Shown: in pieces, positions 9,424-17,898 of the stretch
How positions within the stretch are numbered: position 1 is the stretch's first letter
How the letters are laid out: every line of letters begins with the position of its first letter
Assembly (NCBI GenBank): GCA_963835685.1
Contig: CAWIGI010000004.1
Coordinates: forward strand, 124,001-188,000
Reading direction: 5' to 3'
Length of the DNA stretch: 64,000 nucleotides
Source: DATAGF01 sp963835685
Lineage (GTDB): Bacteria > Actinomycetota > Thermoleophilia > Miltoncostaeales > Miltoncostaeaceae
Made by a program: the position numbers and the translations under genes
The notes under the pieces: model-generated
Seen by the model: the letters and a program-made list of their open reading frames with translations, nothing else
What the model was told of the DNA's origin: nothing
The model's database searches: none

Positions 9424-11030
9424 CGGAGCCCGGCGCGCACGCGGTCGTACTCGCCGAACTCGGCCCGCAAGACGGCGCACACCTCGCCCACGGTCGCGCG
9501 GGCGCGCAGGGCCTCGCGCATCGGGGGCAGCAGGTTGTCCGCCCGGCCCGCGGCGGCGCGGACGTCGGCCAGCCGCGCCTCGACCGCCGCCGCGTCGCGC
9601 GCCGCCCTCAGCGCGCGCACGCGCTCGACCTGGTCGGCCTCGATGCGCGGGTCGATGCGGTGGATCTCGATCGGCGGCTCGTCCTCCTCGCGGAGGACGT
9701 TGACCCCGACGACCTCGCGCTCGCCCGCCAGCACCTCCTCGTGGTGCCGGAAGGCCGCGTCGGCGATCGCCTCGCGCATGTACTCGATGCACTCGGTCGC
9801 GCCGCCGCGGCGGTCGATCTCCTCGATGAGCTCCCGCGCCCGCTCCTCCAGCTCGGCCGTGAGCCGCTCGACGGCGTAGCCGCCGCCGAGGGGGTTGACC
9901 GTGGCCGTGATGCCCGACTCGGCCGCGATCACCTGCTGCGTGCGCAGGGCGAGCTTGGCGCTCTCCTCCGTGGGCAGGGCGAGGGCCTCGTCGAAGGCGT
10001 TGGAGTGGATCGACTGCGCGCCCCCGAGCGCGGCGGCCAGCACCTGCACCGCCACCCGGACGACGTTGACGTGGGGCTGCTGCGCCGTGAGCGTGCTGCC
10101 GCCGGTCTGCGCGTGGAAGCGCAGCGTCATCGCCCGCTCGTCCGTCGCCCCGAAGCGGTCGCGCATGATGTGGGCCCACAGCGCGCGGGCCGCGCGGAAC
10201 TTGGCGACCTCCTGCAGCAGGTCGTTGTGGGCGTTGAAGAAGAACGACAGCCGCGGGCCGAAGCGGTCGACCTCCAGGCCCGCCGCGAGCGCCGCCTCCA
10301 CGTAGGCGATGCCGTTGGCCAGCGTGAAGGCGATCTCCTGGACCGCCGTCGAGCCGGCCTCGCGGATGTGGTACCCGCTGATGGAGATCGTGTTCCAGCG
10401 CGGCAGCTCCGCGTCGCAGTAGGCGAACGTGTCGGTGGTCAGCCGCATCGACGGGGCGGGGGGGAAGATGTAGTTGCCGCGGGCGACGTACTCCTTGAGC
10501 ACGTCGTTCTGGATCGTCCCCCGCAGCCCGCGCGGGTCGACGCCCGTCTCCTCGGCCACGAGCTGGTAGAGCAGCAGCAGGACCGCCGCGGGCGCGTTGA
10601 TCGTCATGCTCGTCGAGACGCGGTCGAGGGGGATGCCCTCGAAGAGGCGCGCCATGTCCTCGACCGAGTCGATGGCCACCCCCACCCGGCCCACCTCGCC
10701 CGCCGCGAGCGGGTCGTCCGAGTCCATCCCGAGCTGGGTCGGCAGGTCGAACGCCGTCGAGAGGCCGGGCGCGCCCGCCGCCAGCAGGTAGCGGAAGCGG
10801 GCGTTGGTCTCCTCGGCCGTCGCGAAGCCGGCGTACTGGCGCATGGTCCACGGGCGCTCGCGGTACATCGTCGGGTGGATGCCCCGGGTGAACGGGAAGC
10901 CCCCCGGCTCCCCGAGCCGCTCCGGAAGGTCGAGGTCCGCGACGGACGCCTCGTCGTAGACGCGCTCGACCGGTATCCCCGACTCGGTGGCCCGGACCTC
11001 GTGGTCCGTGCCCGCGTTGCTCTTGCTCAC
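9420..11030 (-). CDS. Methylmalonyl-CoA mutase large subunit without B12 domain
   Basis: The 536-residue chain has the mutase TIM barrel: GGFPFTRGIHPTMYRERPWT near residue 41, APGLSTAFDLPTQLGMDSDD near residue 85, SGYHIREAGSTAVQEIAFTL near residue 222 and FHAQTGGSTLTAQQPHVNVV near residue 309. It ends without the cobalamin-binding DxHxxG domain, so it needs a separate small B12-binding subunit, which is not in the window. It converts methylmalonyl-CoA to succinyl-CoA and is first in an operon with carboxylase subunits. The GTG at 11030 is chosen because the frame upstream belongs to another gene and a TAGCGT box lies 10 bases ahead. Confidence 0.92.
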
Positions 11031-11040
11031 TCCGGCGGCG

Positions 11041-11046
11041 ACGCTA
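11041..11046 (-). promoter_or_regulatory. Putative -10 box of the mutase-carboxylase operon
   Basis: TAGCGT on the minus strand ends 10 bases before GTG 11030. It would drive the five-gene overlapping operon down to 5638. Confidence 0.4.
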
Positions 11047-11077
11047 CCACACGCCGCGCGCGAGGCGGCGGGGCCGC

Positions 11078-12718
11078 CTAGGGGATGACGAAGGAGCGCC
11101 GCACCGCGGTCCCGCCGCCCTTGGCGGAGAACTTGGCGGTCATGCGCACCTTCTTCAGCGGGTAGCTCCGCTTGAGCGTGACCTTGCAGGTGAAGCCCTT
11201 GCGGGCGCCGACGCGCGCCGAGCAGCGTCCGAGCACCCTCCTGCCGAGGGTCGTGGTGATCGTGACGCGCCCGCCCTTGCGGCCGGTGACGACCTTGCCG
11301 ACGATCACGCGATTGCTGACGCGCCGGATCCTCAGGGGCGAGAGGAGCTTCCTGCCCGCCGTCAGGCTCCCGAAGGGATCGGGCTTGGCGGTCTGCTGCG
11401 GCTTCGGCCGTGATCGCGATCACGGCCTGGGCCGCGACCGACGGGTTGGCGGTGCTCGCCGCGCGGACGGTCGTCGTGCCGCCGGCGGGCGGCGTGCCGG
11501 GGGCGGTGTAGAGGCCGGTCGGCGAGACGGACCCGGCGCTGGCGCTCCACGAGACGCCGCCGGGCAGGTTGCCCACCGCTGCCGTGAGCTGCGCGCTCGT
11601 CCCCGCCACGAGGCTGGCCGGGGCGCCTGAGATCGCCACCGACGGCGCCGTGCTGGCCAGCGACACCGTCGCCGACTGCGGGCTGAGCGGGAAGCTCGAG
11701 GAGATCGAGCGGGCGATGTAGGTGAAGCCGTCGCCGCCCGTGTAGCCCGGCCCGGGCGTGTAGACGACCTGCGTGCTCGCGGAGAAGTCCTGGCCGACCG
11801 CGACGTTGAGCGTGCCGTTGGCCGGCGCCGACGTGACCCGGTAGCGGAGGTTCGAGTTGCCTTGGGTGCCGAACTTCGGTCGCCGACAGCGGGACGGCCT
11901 GGGCAGCGCCGGTCTGGGCGAGGTTCACCGGCTGGGCGGTCCAGCCCGGGACGATCACCTGCTGGGAGGCGAACGCCGGGACGTTGCTCTCCGCGCCGCC
12001 ACCGCCCTCCCAGATCGTGTTGTCGGGGTCGGCCTCGGCGCCCACGAGGTAGCGCCCGGGCGTGGTGTTGGAGACGTCGATCCACTGGTAGGCGAGGCGA
12101 CTTGTCGTAGACGTCGCGCCACCCGGAGGAGGTGCCCATCCGCAGGTCGGTCGAGCCCGGCTGGCGCTGGTCGCAGAACTGGGTGACCGAGCTGCTGTAG
12201 ACGAGGGGGTCCGGCGCCGGCGAGGGAGCCGGCGCGTTCTCGATGTCGTAGAGGCAGAAGCCGACCTTCTGGCCCGGCGCGACCTGGGCGGTCCGCTCCA
12301 GGTTCCAGAGCGAGTAGCGCATCGCCCGGTTGAGGTGGAAGTGGTTGTGGCCGTCGCCCGTCTCGAAGCTGACCGAGACCGGCTGGACGAACTGGGACGC
12401 GAAGGTCCCCGGCCCCTCGCCCGAGGCCCACCGGCGCTGCGCGACCGAGTACCCGCCCGGCTGGGGGTTGCCCGACACCTCGAGCGGCCCCGAGCCGACG
12501 TTCGTCACGAAGCCGTCGAAGCGGATCAGGAGCTGGTCGGCGCCCAGGCCCGACGTGAAGTAGACCTGCGGGCCGCTGATGCCCTCCACGGGGTCGGCGC
12601 GCAGGTCGGGCGAGACGCCGCCGGGTCCGGCGGTGGCCGCCACGATCGGCAGCGCGACGGCGGCCGCGCCGGCGAGGCCGAGCAGGGCAAGGACGGGTCG
12701 GCGGCGGGCACGTCTCAC
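11078..12718 (-). CDS. Secreted lysyl-oxidase-like protein with Ig-like repeats, frameshifted
   Basis: The N-terminus VRRARRRPVLALLGLAGAAA is a signal peptide. The next 200 residues are lysyl-oxidase-like: FETGDGHNHFHLNRAMRYSL gives the copper-binding histidines, with KVGFCLYDIE, TQFCDQRQPGSTDLRMGTSS and, after a frame change near 12105, RYLVGAEADPDNTIWEGGGG. After another frame change near 11865 come a cadherin-like segment and a bacterial Ig-like domain. A third shift near 11400 leads to a basic beta-rich tail ending KFSAKGGGTAVRRSFVIP at 11078. The GTG at 12718 is picked from a TAGATT box 7 bases upstream. Bacterial members are secreted and largely uncharacterised; amine oxidase activity is inferred. 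Confidence 0.7.
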
Positions 12719-12725
12719 CACTGAG

Positions 12726-12731
12726 AATCTA
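12726..12731 (-). promoter_or_regulatory. Putative -10 box for leaderless lysyl-oxidase-like gene
   Basis: TAGATT on the minus strand ends exactly 7 bases before GTG 12718, so the transcript would begin at or next to the start codon. Confidence 0.5.
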
Positions 12732-12857
12732 GGGCTTTCAGGGGCCGAGCTGAACTGGACGTCCGGGCAGGTCTTCACGACCTCCGGCGGGGGAGCGCGT
12801 AAGGGATCTGTGAGGCGCCCCGCGACCCCGCGTCGGGGCCGCTCTGAGGGGCCGAGA

Positions 12858-12863
12858 TACACT
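12858..12863 (+). promoter_or_regulatory. Putative -10 box for leaderless moaD operon
   Basis: TACACT ends 7 bases before GTG 12871. The other in-frame GTG, at 12865, is only 1 base away, so the promoter decides in favour of 12871. Confidence 0.55.
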
Positions 12864-12870
12864 CGTGCCC

Positions 12871-13125
12871 GTGACCGGGGACATCCGAGTGACGGTGCGG
12901 CTCTTCGCCTCGCTGCGCGAGGCCGCGGGGGCCGAGCGGGTGAGCGTGAGCGTCCCGGCCGGCACCCCGGTGGGGGCCGTCTGGGGGCACCTGCCCGACC
13001 CGGTCCGCGACGTCGGCCTGCCGGACGGCGCGCGCTACGCGCTCAACCACGAGTGGACCCAGCCCGGGGCCACGCTGCGCGAGGGCGACGAGGTGGCGGT
13101 GGTGCTCCCGGTGTCGGGCGGATGA
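12871..13125 (+). CDS. moaD: MoaD/ThiS family protein, molybdopterin synthase small subunit
   Basis: The 84-residue ubiquitin-fold protein runs from TGDIRVTVRLFASLREAAGA to the required C-terminal Gly-Gly (VVLPVSGG). The terminal glycine is adenylated and carries the sulfur used to make the molybdopterin dithiolene. Its stop overlaps the ATG of moaE (ATGA), the usual coupling of the two synthase subunits. An upstream GTG at 12865 is possible, but the TACACT box is placed correctly for a leaderless start at 12871. No other molybdenum cofactor gene or molybdoenzyme is visible in the window. Confidence 0.88.
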   Translation: MTGDIRVTVRLFASLREAAGAERVSVSVPAGTPVGAVWGHLPDPVRDVGLPDGARYALNHEWTQPGATLREGDEVAVVLPVSGG

Positions 13126-13556
13126 TCGTCCTCACCCCCGAGCCCCTCGACCCGGCCGCGCTGATCGCGGCCGTCGCCGACCCGGACCACGGGGGCACGG
13201 CGGCGTTCGTCGGCACCACCCGCCGCGAGGGAGAGCTGCGCGAGGTGGTCGAGCTGCGCTACGAGGCCTACGAGGAGCTGGCGGTCAGCGAGATGGCGGC
13301 CGTCGCCGCGGAGGCCGAGGCGCGCTTCGGCGCCCGGGTGGCGGTGGCACACCGCGTCGGCGTCGTGGCCGTCGGGGACCCCAGCGTGGCGGCGGCGGCG
13401 TCCGCCGGCCACCGGCCCGCCGCCTTCGCCGCGTGCCGGTACGTCATCGACGAGCTCAAGCGGCGCGCGCCGATCTGGAAGCAGACGGTGTATGCCGACG
13501 GGCAGGCGAGCTGGATCGACGGCTGCGCCGTGCGCCATCCGGCGGGGGCGCGCTGA
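13122..13556 (+). CDS. moaE: Molybdopterin synthase catalytic subunit
   Basis: The 144-residue protein has typical MoaE features: AAFVGTTRREGELREVVELR near residue 29 with LRYEAYEELA after it, VAVAHRVGVVAVGDPSVAAA near residue 75, and the active-site region DELKRRAPIWKQTVYADGQA near residue 112 with its paired lysines. With MoaD it inserts two sulfurs into precursor Z to give molybdopterin. It overlaps moaD by four bases and the next gene by one base (TGATG), so four genes appear translated from one leaderless message. Confidence 0.92.
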   Translation: MIVLTPEPLDPAALIAAVADPDHGGTAAFVGTTRREGELREVVELRYEAYEELAVSEMAAVAAEAEARFGARVAVAHRVGVVAVGDPSVAAAASAGHRPAAFAACRYVIDELKRRAPIWKQTVYADGQASWIDGCAVRHPAGAR

Positions 13557-13978
13557 TGCCCGAGCCGTCACGCCCGGGCGTTGACGTCGACGCGCCGGTC
13601 ATCGCCCCGCCGCAGCCGGACCTCGACGAGGAGCTCGCGCTCGACGAGGAGCTCTGGACCGACGACTCCGGCGAGGACTACAGCGGCTGGCACTGCGTCC
13701 GCACCGACCCGTGGCCCTGTCCGGCCGAGGGCTGCGGCTTCGTGGCGACCTTCCTCACGGCGGCGCACCTGATCATCGTCTGGCCCGAGGCCGACGACCC
13801 CAGCCTGCTGCGCCACGCCGCCGCCGCCCGCGACGTCGGCCGCAACCCGAAGGTTGACGTCTACGAGCCGGCCTTCGGCCCGGCGTGCTCCTACTACCAG
13901 TGGGACGCCGCCGGCAACCCGGTCCACGCGGTCCGCAGGGACATCGGCGACGACGTCTACAGGAAGGGGAGGACATGA
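13556..13978 (+). CDS. Uncharacterised protein co-translated with moaDE
   Basis: A 140-residue acidic protein, MPEPSRPGVDVDAPVIAPPQ onward. Its core is DYSGWHCVRTDPWPCPAEGC with two nearby cysteine pairs (HC and CPAEGC) that could bind zinc, then FVATFLTAAHLIIVWPEADD, RNPKVDVYEPAFGPACSYYQ and HAVRRDIGDD. I do not recognise the family. The conserved-looking WHCVRTDPWPCP and histidine-rich AAHLIIVW suggest a small metal-binding fold. Its ATG shares a base with the moaE stop, and its own stop overlaps the next gene as ATGA. A link to molybdenum cofactor is possible from position only. Confidence 0.65.
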   Translation: MPEPSRPGVDVDAPVIAPPQPDLDEELALDEELWTDDSGEDYSGWHCVRTDPWPCPAEGCGFVATFLTAAHLIIVWPEADDPSLLRHAAAARDVGRNPKVDVYEPAFGPACSYYQWDAAGNPVHAVRRDIGDDVYRKGRT

Positions 13979-14544
13979 GGGCGCGCCTGACGCTCTGCGC
14001 CGTCGGCGTCGCCGCGGCCGCGCTGGCGGCGGCGGCTGGAGGCGCCGGCGCCGCCCCGAGCCTGGACGGCGCGCGCCTCGGGCCCGACGGGCTCGGCCCG
14101 GTGCGCATCGGCATGACCGTGGCGCAGGCCCGGGCGGCGACCTCCTCGCCGCTGCGGATCACCCAGCGCAACGGCACGTGCGCCGTGCTCGAGAAGGTGG
14201 GCCTCTACGACGGCATCTACTTCATCCTGACCTCGGGGATCGTCCGCCGGGCCTCGGTCGAGTCGACCCTGTCCGTCAACTGGTACACGCGCACGACGAG
14301 GGGCATCCGGCTCGCCTCGCCCGAGCGCCGGGTGCGACGGGCCTACGGGCGGCCCTTCTTCGTGGCCCGGGACCTGAACTCGGGCGGGCTCGAGCTGGTC
14401 TACCGTCCCCGGCCGAGGGTCGCGCCGGCGCGCCGCATCGCCTTCGTCACCGCGCCGCTCGGCGAGGACATCCCGGGCCGCTACGTGAGCGAGATGAGCG
14501 TCGGCGACGTGCCCGAGGTGCGCTACTCGGAGGCCTGCTCCTAG
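13975..14544 (+). CDS. Secreted protein of unknown function
   Basis: The 189-residue product begins with a clean signal peptide (LTLCAVGVAAAALAAAAGGA, then cleavage around GAGA). The mature part starts with GLGPVRIGMTVAQARAA, a pattern common in short secreted actinobacterial proteins whose function is not established. A single cysteine pair (near NGTCAVLEK and SEACS at the end) may form a disulfide. The start is set by ATGA overlap with the previous stop and an AGGAAGGGGAGG ribosome-binding site. It is the last gene of the moaDE operon and converges on def, overlapping it by four bases. Confidence 0.75.
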   Translation: MRARLTLCAVGVAAAALAAAAGGAGAAPSLDGARLGPDGLGPVRIGMTVAQARAATSSPLRITQRNGTCAVLEKVGLYDGIYFILTSGIVRRASVESTLSVNWYTRTTRGIRLASPERRVRRAYGRPFFVARDLNSGGLELVYRPRPRVAPARRIAFVTAPLGEDIPGRYVSEMSVGDVPEVRYSEACS

Positions 14545-15035
14545 CGTCGCCGCGGGAAGACGTCGAGCGCCAGCGAGGCCACGCGGTCGAGGATCAGCAC
14601 GCCGTCGAGGTGGTCCATCTCGTGGAGGATCGCCCGGGCCTCGAACCCGGCGGCCTCGACGGCGGCGCGGCGCCCGTCCAGCCCGGTGGTCTCGACGACG
14701 ATCCGGGTCGCGCGGCGGACGTTGGCGGTGATGTCGGGCAGGCTCAGGCAGCCCTCGCGGCCCAGCTCGTCGCCGGTGGCCTCGCGCAGGACGGGGTCGA
14801 TGAGCCAGATCGGCCCCTGGGCGTCGGGGGCCCTGCGGTGGCCGGTGCAATCGACGTACGCCACCCGCCAGAGCTCGCCCACCTGGGGGGCCGCCAGCCC
14901 GACGGTGCGCGGGTACGCCGCCGCGGTCTCGAGCAGGTCGCGCGCAAGGCGCCTCACCGCCGCCCCCGGCGTCCCGACCGGGGCGGCGGGGAGCTTCAGG
15001 CGGCGGTCCGGGTAGACCAGGACCTCCCGCCTCAG
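14541..15035 (-). CDS. def: Peptide deformylase, CTG start
   Basis: All three deformylase motifs are present: TVGLAAPQVG, EGCLSLPDI with the metal-binding cysteine, and HEMDHLDG with the metal-binding histidines and catalytic glutamate. The enzyme removes the formyl group from new proteins. No ATG, GTG or TTG fits the N-terminus. The codon at 15035 is CTG and overlaps the stop of the ACT gene as CTGA, just where this operon uses GTGA or ATGA, and it yields LRREVLVYPDRRLK, the expected beginning. I therefore choose CTG 15035 (164 residues); a base-call error for GTG or ATG is the alternative. Confidence 0.85.
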   Translation of the reverse strand: MRREVLVYPDRRLKLPAAPVGTPGAAVRRLARDLLETAAAYPRTVGLAAPQVGELWRVAYVDCTGHRRAPDAQGPIWLIDPVLREATGDELGREGCLSLPDITANVRRATRIVVETTGLDGRRAAVEAAGFEARAILHEMDHLDGVLILDRVASLALDVFPRRR

Positions 15036-15559
15036 AAGACCTCGTCCTCCTCGGCCTCCAGCGTCATCTCCACCGCGTGCTCCTCGGCGACCGGCGCGAG
15101 CGCCGCCCGGAGGGCCTCCGCCTCGAGGCCGGGCGGAAGCTCGACCTCGATCCCGAGGACGTAGATCGGCGGGTCGCCCACCAGGCGCGCCGACAGGTTG
15201 ACCACGTTCGCGGACCGCTCGGCCAGCGCCCGGGTGAAGCCGTGGACGATGCCGGGGTGGTCCGCGCCGTAGACCGAGAGGACGCAGCGGTCGAGCGGCG
15301 GGCCGGGACGCGGCGGCGCCGCCGGGCCGACCCACAGGCCCAGGCCGAGCTCGTCTGCGATCGGCTGCAGGGCGGCCTCCACCTGCTCCGGGCCGACGTC
15401 GTCGGGCACGGCGACGGCGAGGACGGTCGCGAACGAGCCGCGCAGGAGGGCGGCCCGGGCGTCCTCGAGGTTCCCGCCGATCTCGAGCAGGGCCCCCGTG
15501 AGCGCCGCGACGATGCCGGGGCGGTCGGTCCCCACCGCCGTCACGGCGACCTCGTTCAC
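15032..15559 (-). CDS. Tandem ACT-domain protein (GcvR-like)
   Basis: A 175-residue protein made of two ACT domains. The first begins VNEVAVTAVGTDRPGIVAAL and the second RCVLSVYGADHPGIVHGFTR, each with the DxPGI ligand loop. There is no catalytic domain, as in the glycine cleavage repressor-like family GcvR, which senses amino acids and acts through partners. GTG 15559 overlaps the folE2 stop (GTGA), and its own stop overlaps the deformylase start. It may tie one-carbon or formyl metabolism to glycine or serine levels, but that is inference from the folE2-def context. Confidence 0.8.
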   Translation of the reverse strand: MNEVAVTAVGTDRPGIVAALTGALLEIGGNLEDARAALLRGSFATVLAVAVPDDVGPEQVEAALQPIADELGLGLWVGPAAPPRPGPPLDRCVLSVYGADHPGIVHGFTRALAERSANVVNLSARLVGDPPIYVLGIEVELPPGLEAEALRAALAPVAEEHAVEMTLEAEEDEVF

Positions 15560-16551
15560 GGCAGGGGCACGCGCCCGTCCAGCCACTCGCGCAGCGTCGT
15601 GTGGTGGGCGACGTGCTCGCCGGCCTCGAGCTCGCGCCGGATCTCGGCGACGGTGCCGGCCCGCTCGGCCTCGACGTCGTGCGTGTGGATGGTCTCGAAG
15701 TTGACCTGGTGGGCGTGCACGAAGGCGTCGTCCGGCAGGCCGGGGAAGCGCTCGAGCGTGCCGCGCACCATCTCGCGCACGGAGTCCTCCACGAAGCGCG
15801 GACGGCGGTGGGCGCGGTCGACCACGTAGCGCTCGTCGGGCCGCTTGAGGAGCTCGTAGATCTCCGACGACATGCCGTCCTCGACGATCGCGATGAGCTC
15901 GTCGGCGTCCACCTCGAGCTCCTCGGGGGCGCCGAGGTAGAGGGTGCCGCGCGCCCGCTGGTTGTGGGTGGCGACCGGCACGAGCTCGAGGATCCGCGCG
16001 ATCTCCTCGGGGGAGAAGCCGTCCTCGCGCAGGGCTCCCTCCGCCTGGTCGGCGAGCAGCCCCTGCGCGCAGGGGCAGGCGTTCATCCCCTGGGCCGTGA
16101 CCCCGACGATGCGCCGGCTGGTCCGGGTGTTGGCCGCGGCGATCCCGATGAGCCCGTACATCTCCTGGGTGGGGATGCCGGTGACGGGCGTCCGCTTCTC
16201 GACCGGGTAGCTGGCGCGGATGGTCACCTCGCTGCGCAGGGCGCGCTGGCTGGCCACGAGCTTGGTCGCGATCCGCTCCGCCAGCGCCTCGACGATCAGC
16301 GCCTCGCCGATCACGACGTCGTCGATCGCCTCGTTGACCTCCTCCTCGAAGCGCGACATGTGCACGCCCTTCTGGGCGGGGTTGAGGTCGCAGAAGCAGG
16401 CCACGTCGGCCTGGAAGAGCCGCTCGCTGCCGTTGTGGCGGATGCGGATCGCCTTGGCCGAGCGGGTCACCCCGGCGCGGCTGAGGCTGATCGGCGCCGC
16501 CGGCAGCGACTGCTGCAGGTCCTCCGGGAGACCGCGCCGGGTCGTGCTCAT
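15556..16551 (-). CDS. folE2: GTP cyclohydrolase FolE2 (type IB)
   Basis: The 331-residue protein is a GTP cyclohydrolase I of the FolE2 class, making dihydroneopterin triphosphate for folate. Family signatures visible are CFCDLNPAQKGVHMSRFEEE near residue 53, YPVEKRTPVTGIPTQEMYG near residue 115 and the metal-binding NACPCAQGLLADQAE near residue 152, followed by VATHNQRARGTLYL. FolE2 enzymes can use metals other than zinc and often replace FolE1 under zinc limitation. The ATG at 16551 gives MSTTRRGLPEDLQQ, a good family start; the frame stays open upstream. It heads an overlapping operon with the ACT protein and deformylase. Confidence 0.92.
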   Translation of the reverse strand: MSTTRRGLPEDLQQSLPAAPISLSRAGVTRSAKAIRIRHNGSERLFQADVACFCDLNPAQKGVHMSRFEEEVNEAIDDVVIGEALIVEALAERIATKLVASQRALRSEVTIRASYPVEKRTPVTGIPTQEMYGLIGIAAANTRTSRRIVGVTAQGMNACPCAQGLLADQAEGALREDGFSPEEIARILELVPVATHNQRARGTLYLGAPEELEVDADELIAIVEDGMSSEIYELLKRPDERYVVDRAHRRPRFVEDSVREMVRGTLERFPGLPDDAFVHAHQVNFETIHTHDVEAERAGTVAEIRRELEAGEHVAHHTTLREWLDGRVPLP

Positions 16552-16641
16552 CGGGGAGCTCGCTTCCTCGAGGTGCCGGGGGTGCGCTTCCCCGTCCATG
16601 ATGACGGACGCGGCGCGCTTCGGGCCCGGTTGCCCTCCCCG

Positions 16642-16647
16642 TATAAT
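16642..16647 (+). promoter_or_regulatory. TATAAT -10 box of the primary sigma factor gene
   Basis: A perfect TATAAT lies 44 bases ahead of ATG 16692. Transcription would begin near 16654, leaving a leader with an AGGAAGG ribosome-binding site. Its complement ATTATA might also serve the divergent folE2 operon. Confidence 0.6.
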
Positions 16648-16691
16648 CACATCCGCCCCACCCCAGTCCCACGAGGAAGGGAGTGCGCGCG

Positions 16692-17795
16692 ATGACGAGT
16701 CCGTCCGGCCGCAGCGCTGTGGAGATCGCTTTGCCGGACGTGGAGGAGATGCGCGCGCTCGTCACCGACGGGCGGGAGAAGGGCTTCCTCACCTACGACG
16801 AGATCGTCGGGGTCCTGGAGGAGGCCGAGGTCACCAAGGAGCAGATCGAGGACTTCTACTCGCACCTGCTCGAGGTCGGCATCGAGGTGCTGGACGCCGA
16901 CGGCGAGGTCATCGCGCGCCGCGCCGCCCAGCCGACCGAGCGCACGCCGGAGCTCGACCTCACCGTCGAGCCCAGCCTCGATTCGCTGCGCCTCTACCTG
17001 CGCGAGATCGGGCGCGTGCCGCTGCTCACGGCCGAGCAGGAGGTCGCCCTCGCGCGCCGCATCGAGCGCGGCGACATCACCGCCAAGGCCGAGATGGTCG
17101 AGGCCAACCTGCGCCTCGTGGTCAGCATCGCCAAGGGCTACCTGGGGCGCGGGCTCTCCTTCCTCGACCTCATCCAGGAGGGCAGCCTCGGCCTGATCCG
17201 CGCGGTGGAGAAGTTCGACTACCGCAAGGGCTTCAAGTTCTCGACCTACGCCACCTGGTGGATCCGCCAGGCGGTCACGCGGGCGATCGCCGACAAGGCG
17301 CGCACCATCCGCATCCCGGTCCACATGGTCGAGAAGCTCAACAAGGTGGTGCACCTCGAGCGCCAGCTGGTCCAGCGCCTCGGCCGCGAGCCGCGCGCCG
17401 AGGAGATCGCCGAGGAGCTGCGCATGAGCCCCGAGGAGGTCCGCGACATCCTCCGCATGGCCCAGCTCCCGGTGAGCCTGGAGAAGCCGATCGGCGAGGA
17501 GGAGGAGTCGGAGCTCGGCGACTTCGTCGAGGACGAGCAGGCGGCGTCGCCGTTCGACGAGGCCTCGGTCAACCTGCGCCGCACGGACATCCTCCGCGCG
17601 CTCGACGCCCTCCCCGACCGCGAGCGCAAGGTCATCGAGCTGCGCTTCGGGCTCCTGGGCGAGCAGCCCCGCACCCTCGAGGAGGTCGGGCGGGCCTTCG
17701 GCGTCACGCGCGAGCGGATCCGCCAGATCGAGAACAACACCCTCAAGAAGCTCGAGAACCTCCCCGAAGCACAGTCGCTGAAAGATTCGGCGTAG
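16692..17795 (+). CDS. rpoD: RNA polymerase primary-type sigma factor (RpoD/SigA)
   Basis: The 367-residue protein has a short region 1.1 (residues 12-80), region 1.2 DSLRLYLREIGRVPLLTAEQ, region 2 LRLVVSIAKGYLGRGLSFLD with FSTYATWWIRQAVTRAIADK, region 3 RIPVHMVEKLNKVVHLERQL and region 4 EEVGRAFGVTRERIRQIENN. The 2.4 and 4.2 residues that read -10 and -35 boxes are intact. It is either the primary sigma factor or a close group 2 relative; the N-terminal region and perfect TATAAT promoter favour primary. ATG 16692 is preferred over GTG 16683 because of the AGGAAGG spacing. A strong terminator follows. Confidence 0.92.
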   Translation: MTSPSGRSAVEIALPDVEEMRALVTDGREKGFLTYDEIVGVLEEAEVTKEQIEDFYSHLLEVGIEVLDADGEVIARRAAQPTERTPELDLTVEPSLDSLRLYLREIGRVPLLTAEQEVALARRIERGDITAKAEMVEANLRLVVSIAKGYLGRGLSFLDLIQEGSLGLIRAVEKFDYRKGFKFSTYATWWIRQAVTRAIADKARTIRIPVHMVEKLNKVVHLERQLVQRLGREPRAEEIAEELRMSPEEVRDILRMAQLPVSLEKPIGEEEESELGDFVEDEQAASPFDEASVNLRRTDILRALDALPDRERKVIELRFGLLGEQPRTLEEVGRAFGVTRERIRQIENNTLKKLENLPEAQSLKDSA

Positions 17796-17848
17796 CCCGA
17801 GGCTCGGGGGCTGCTCCGCTCGCTGGGGCCGGTTTCGCCCCGGGCGCG

Positions 17849-17870
17849 CCGGCCGAGAGGCCGGAATTTT
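17849..17870 (+). terminator. Intrinsic terminator of the sigma factor gene
   Basis: CCGGCC-gaga-GGCCGG is a perfect 6-bp stem closed by a GAGA loop and followed by AATTTT. It lies 53 bases past the rpoD stop and is the clearest intrinsic terminator in the window. Confidence 0.75.
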
Positions 17871-17898
17871 CCGCCTCGGTGCCCTCGGGCTCCGCGCG

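Noticed and set aside
17796..17848. A second short gene after rpoD
   Set aside because: No ribosome-binding site or convincing frame lies between the rpoD stop and its terminator.
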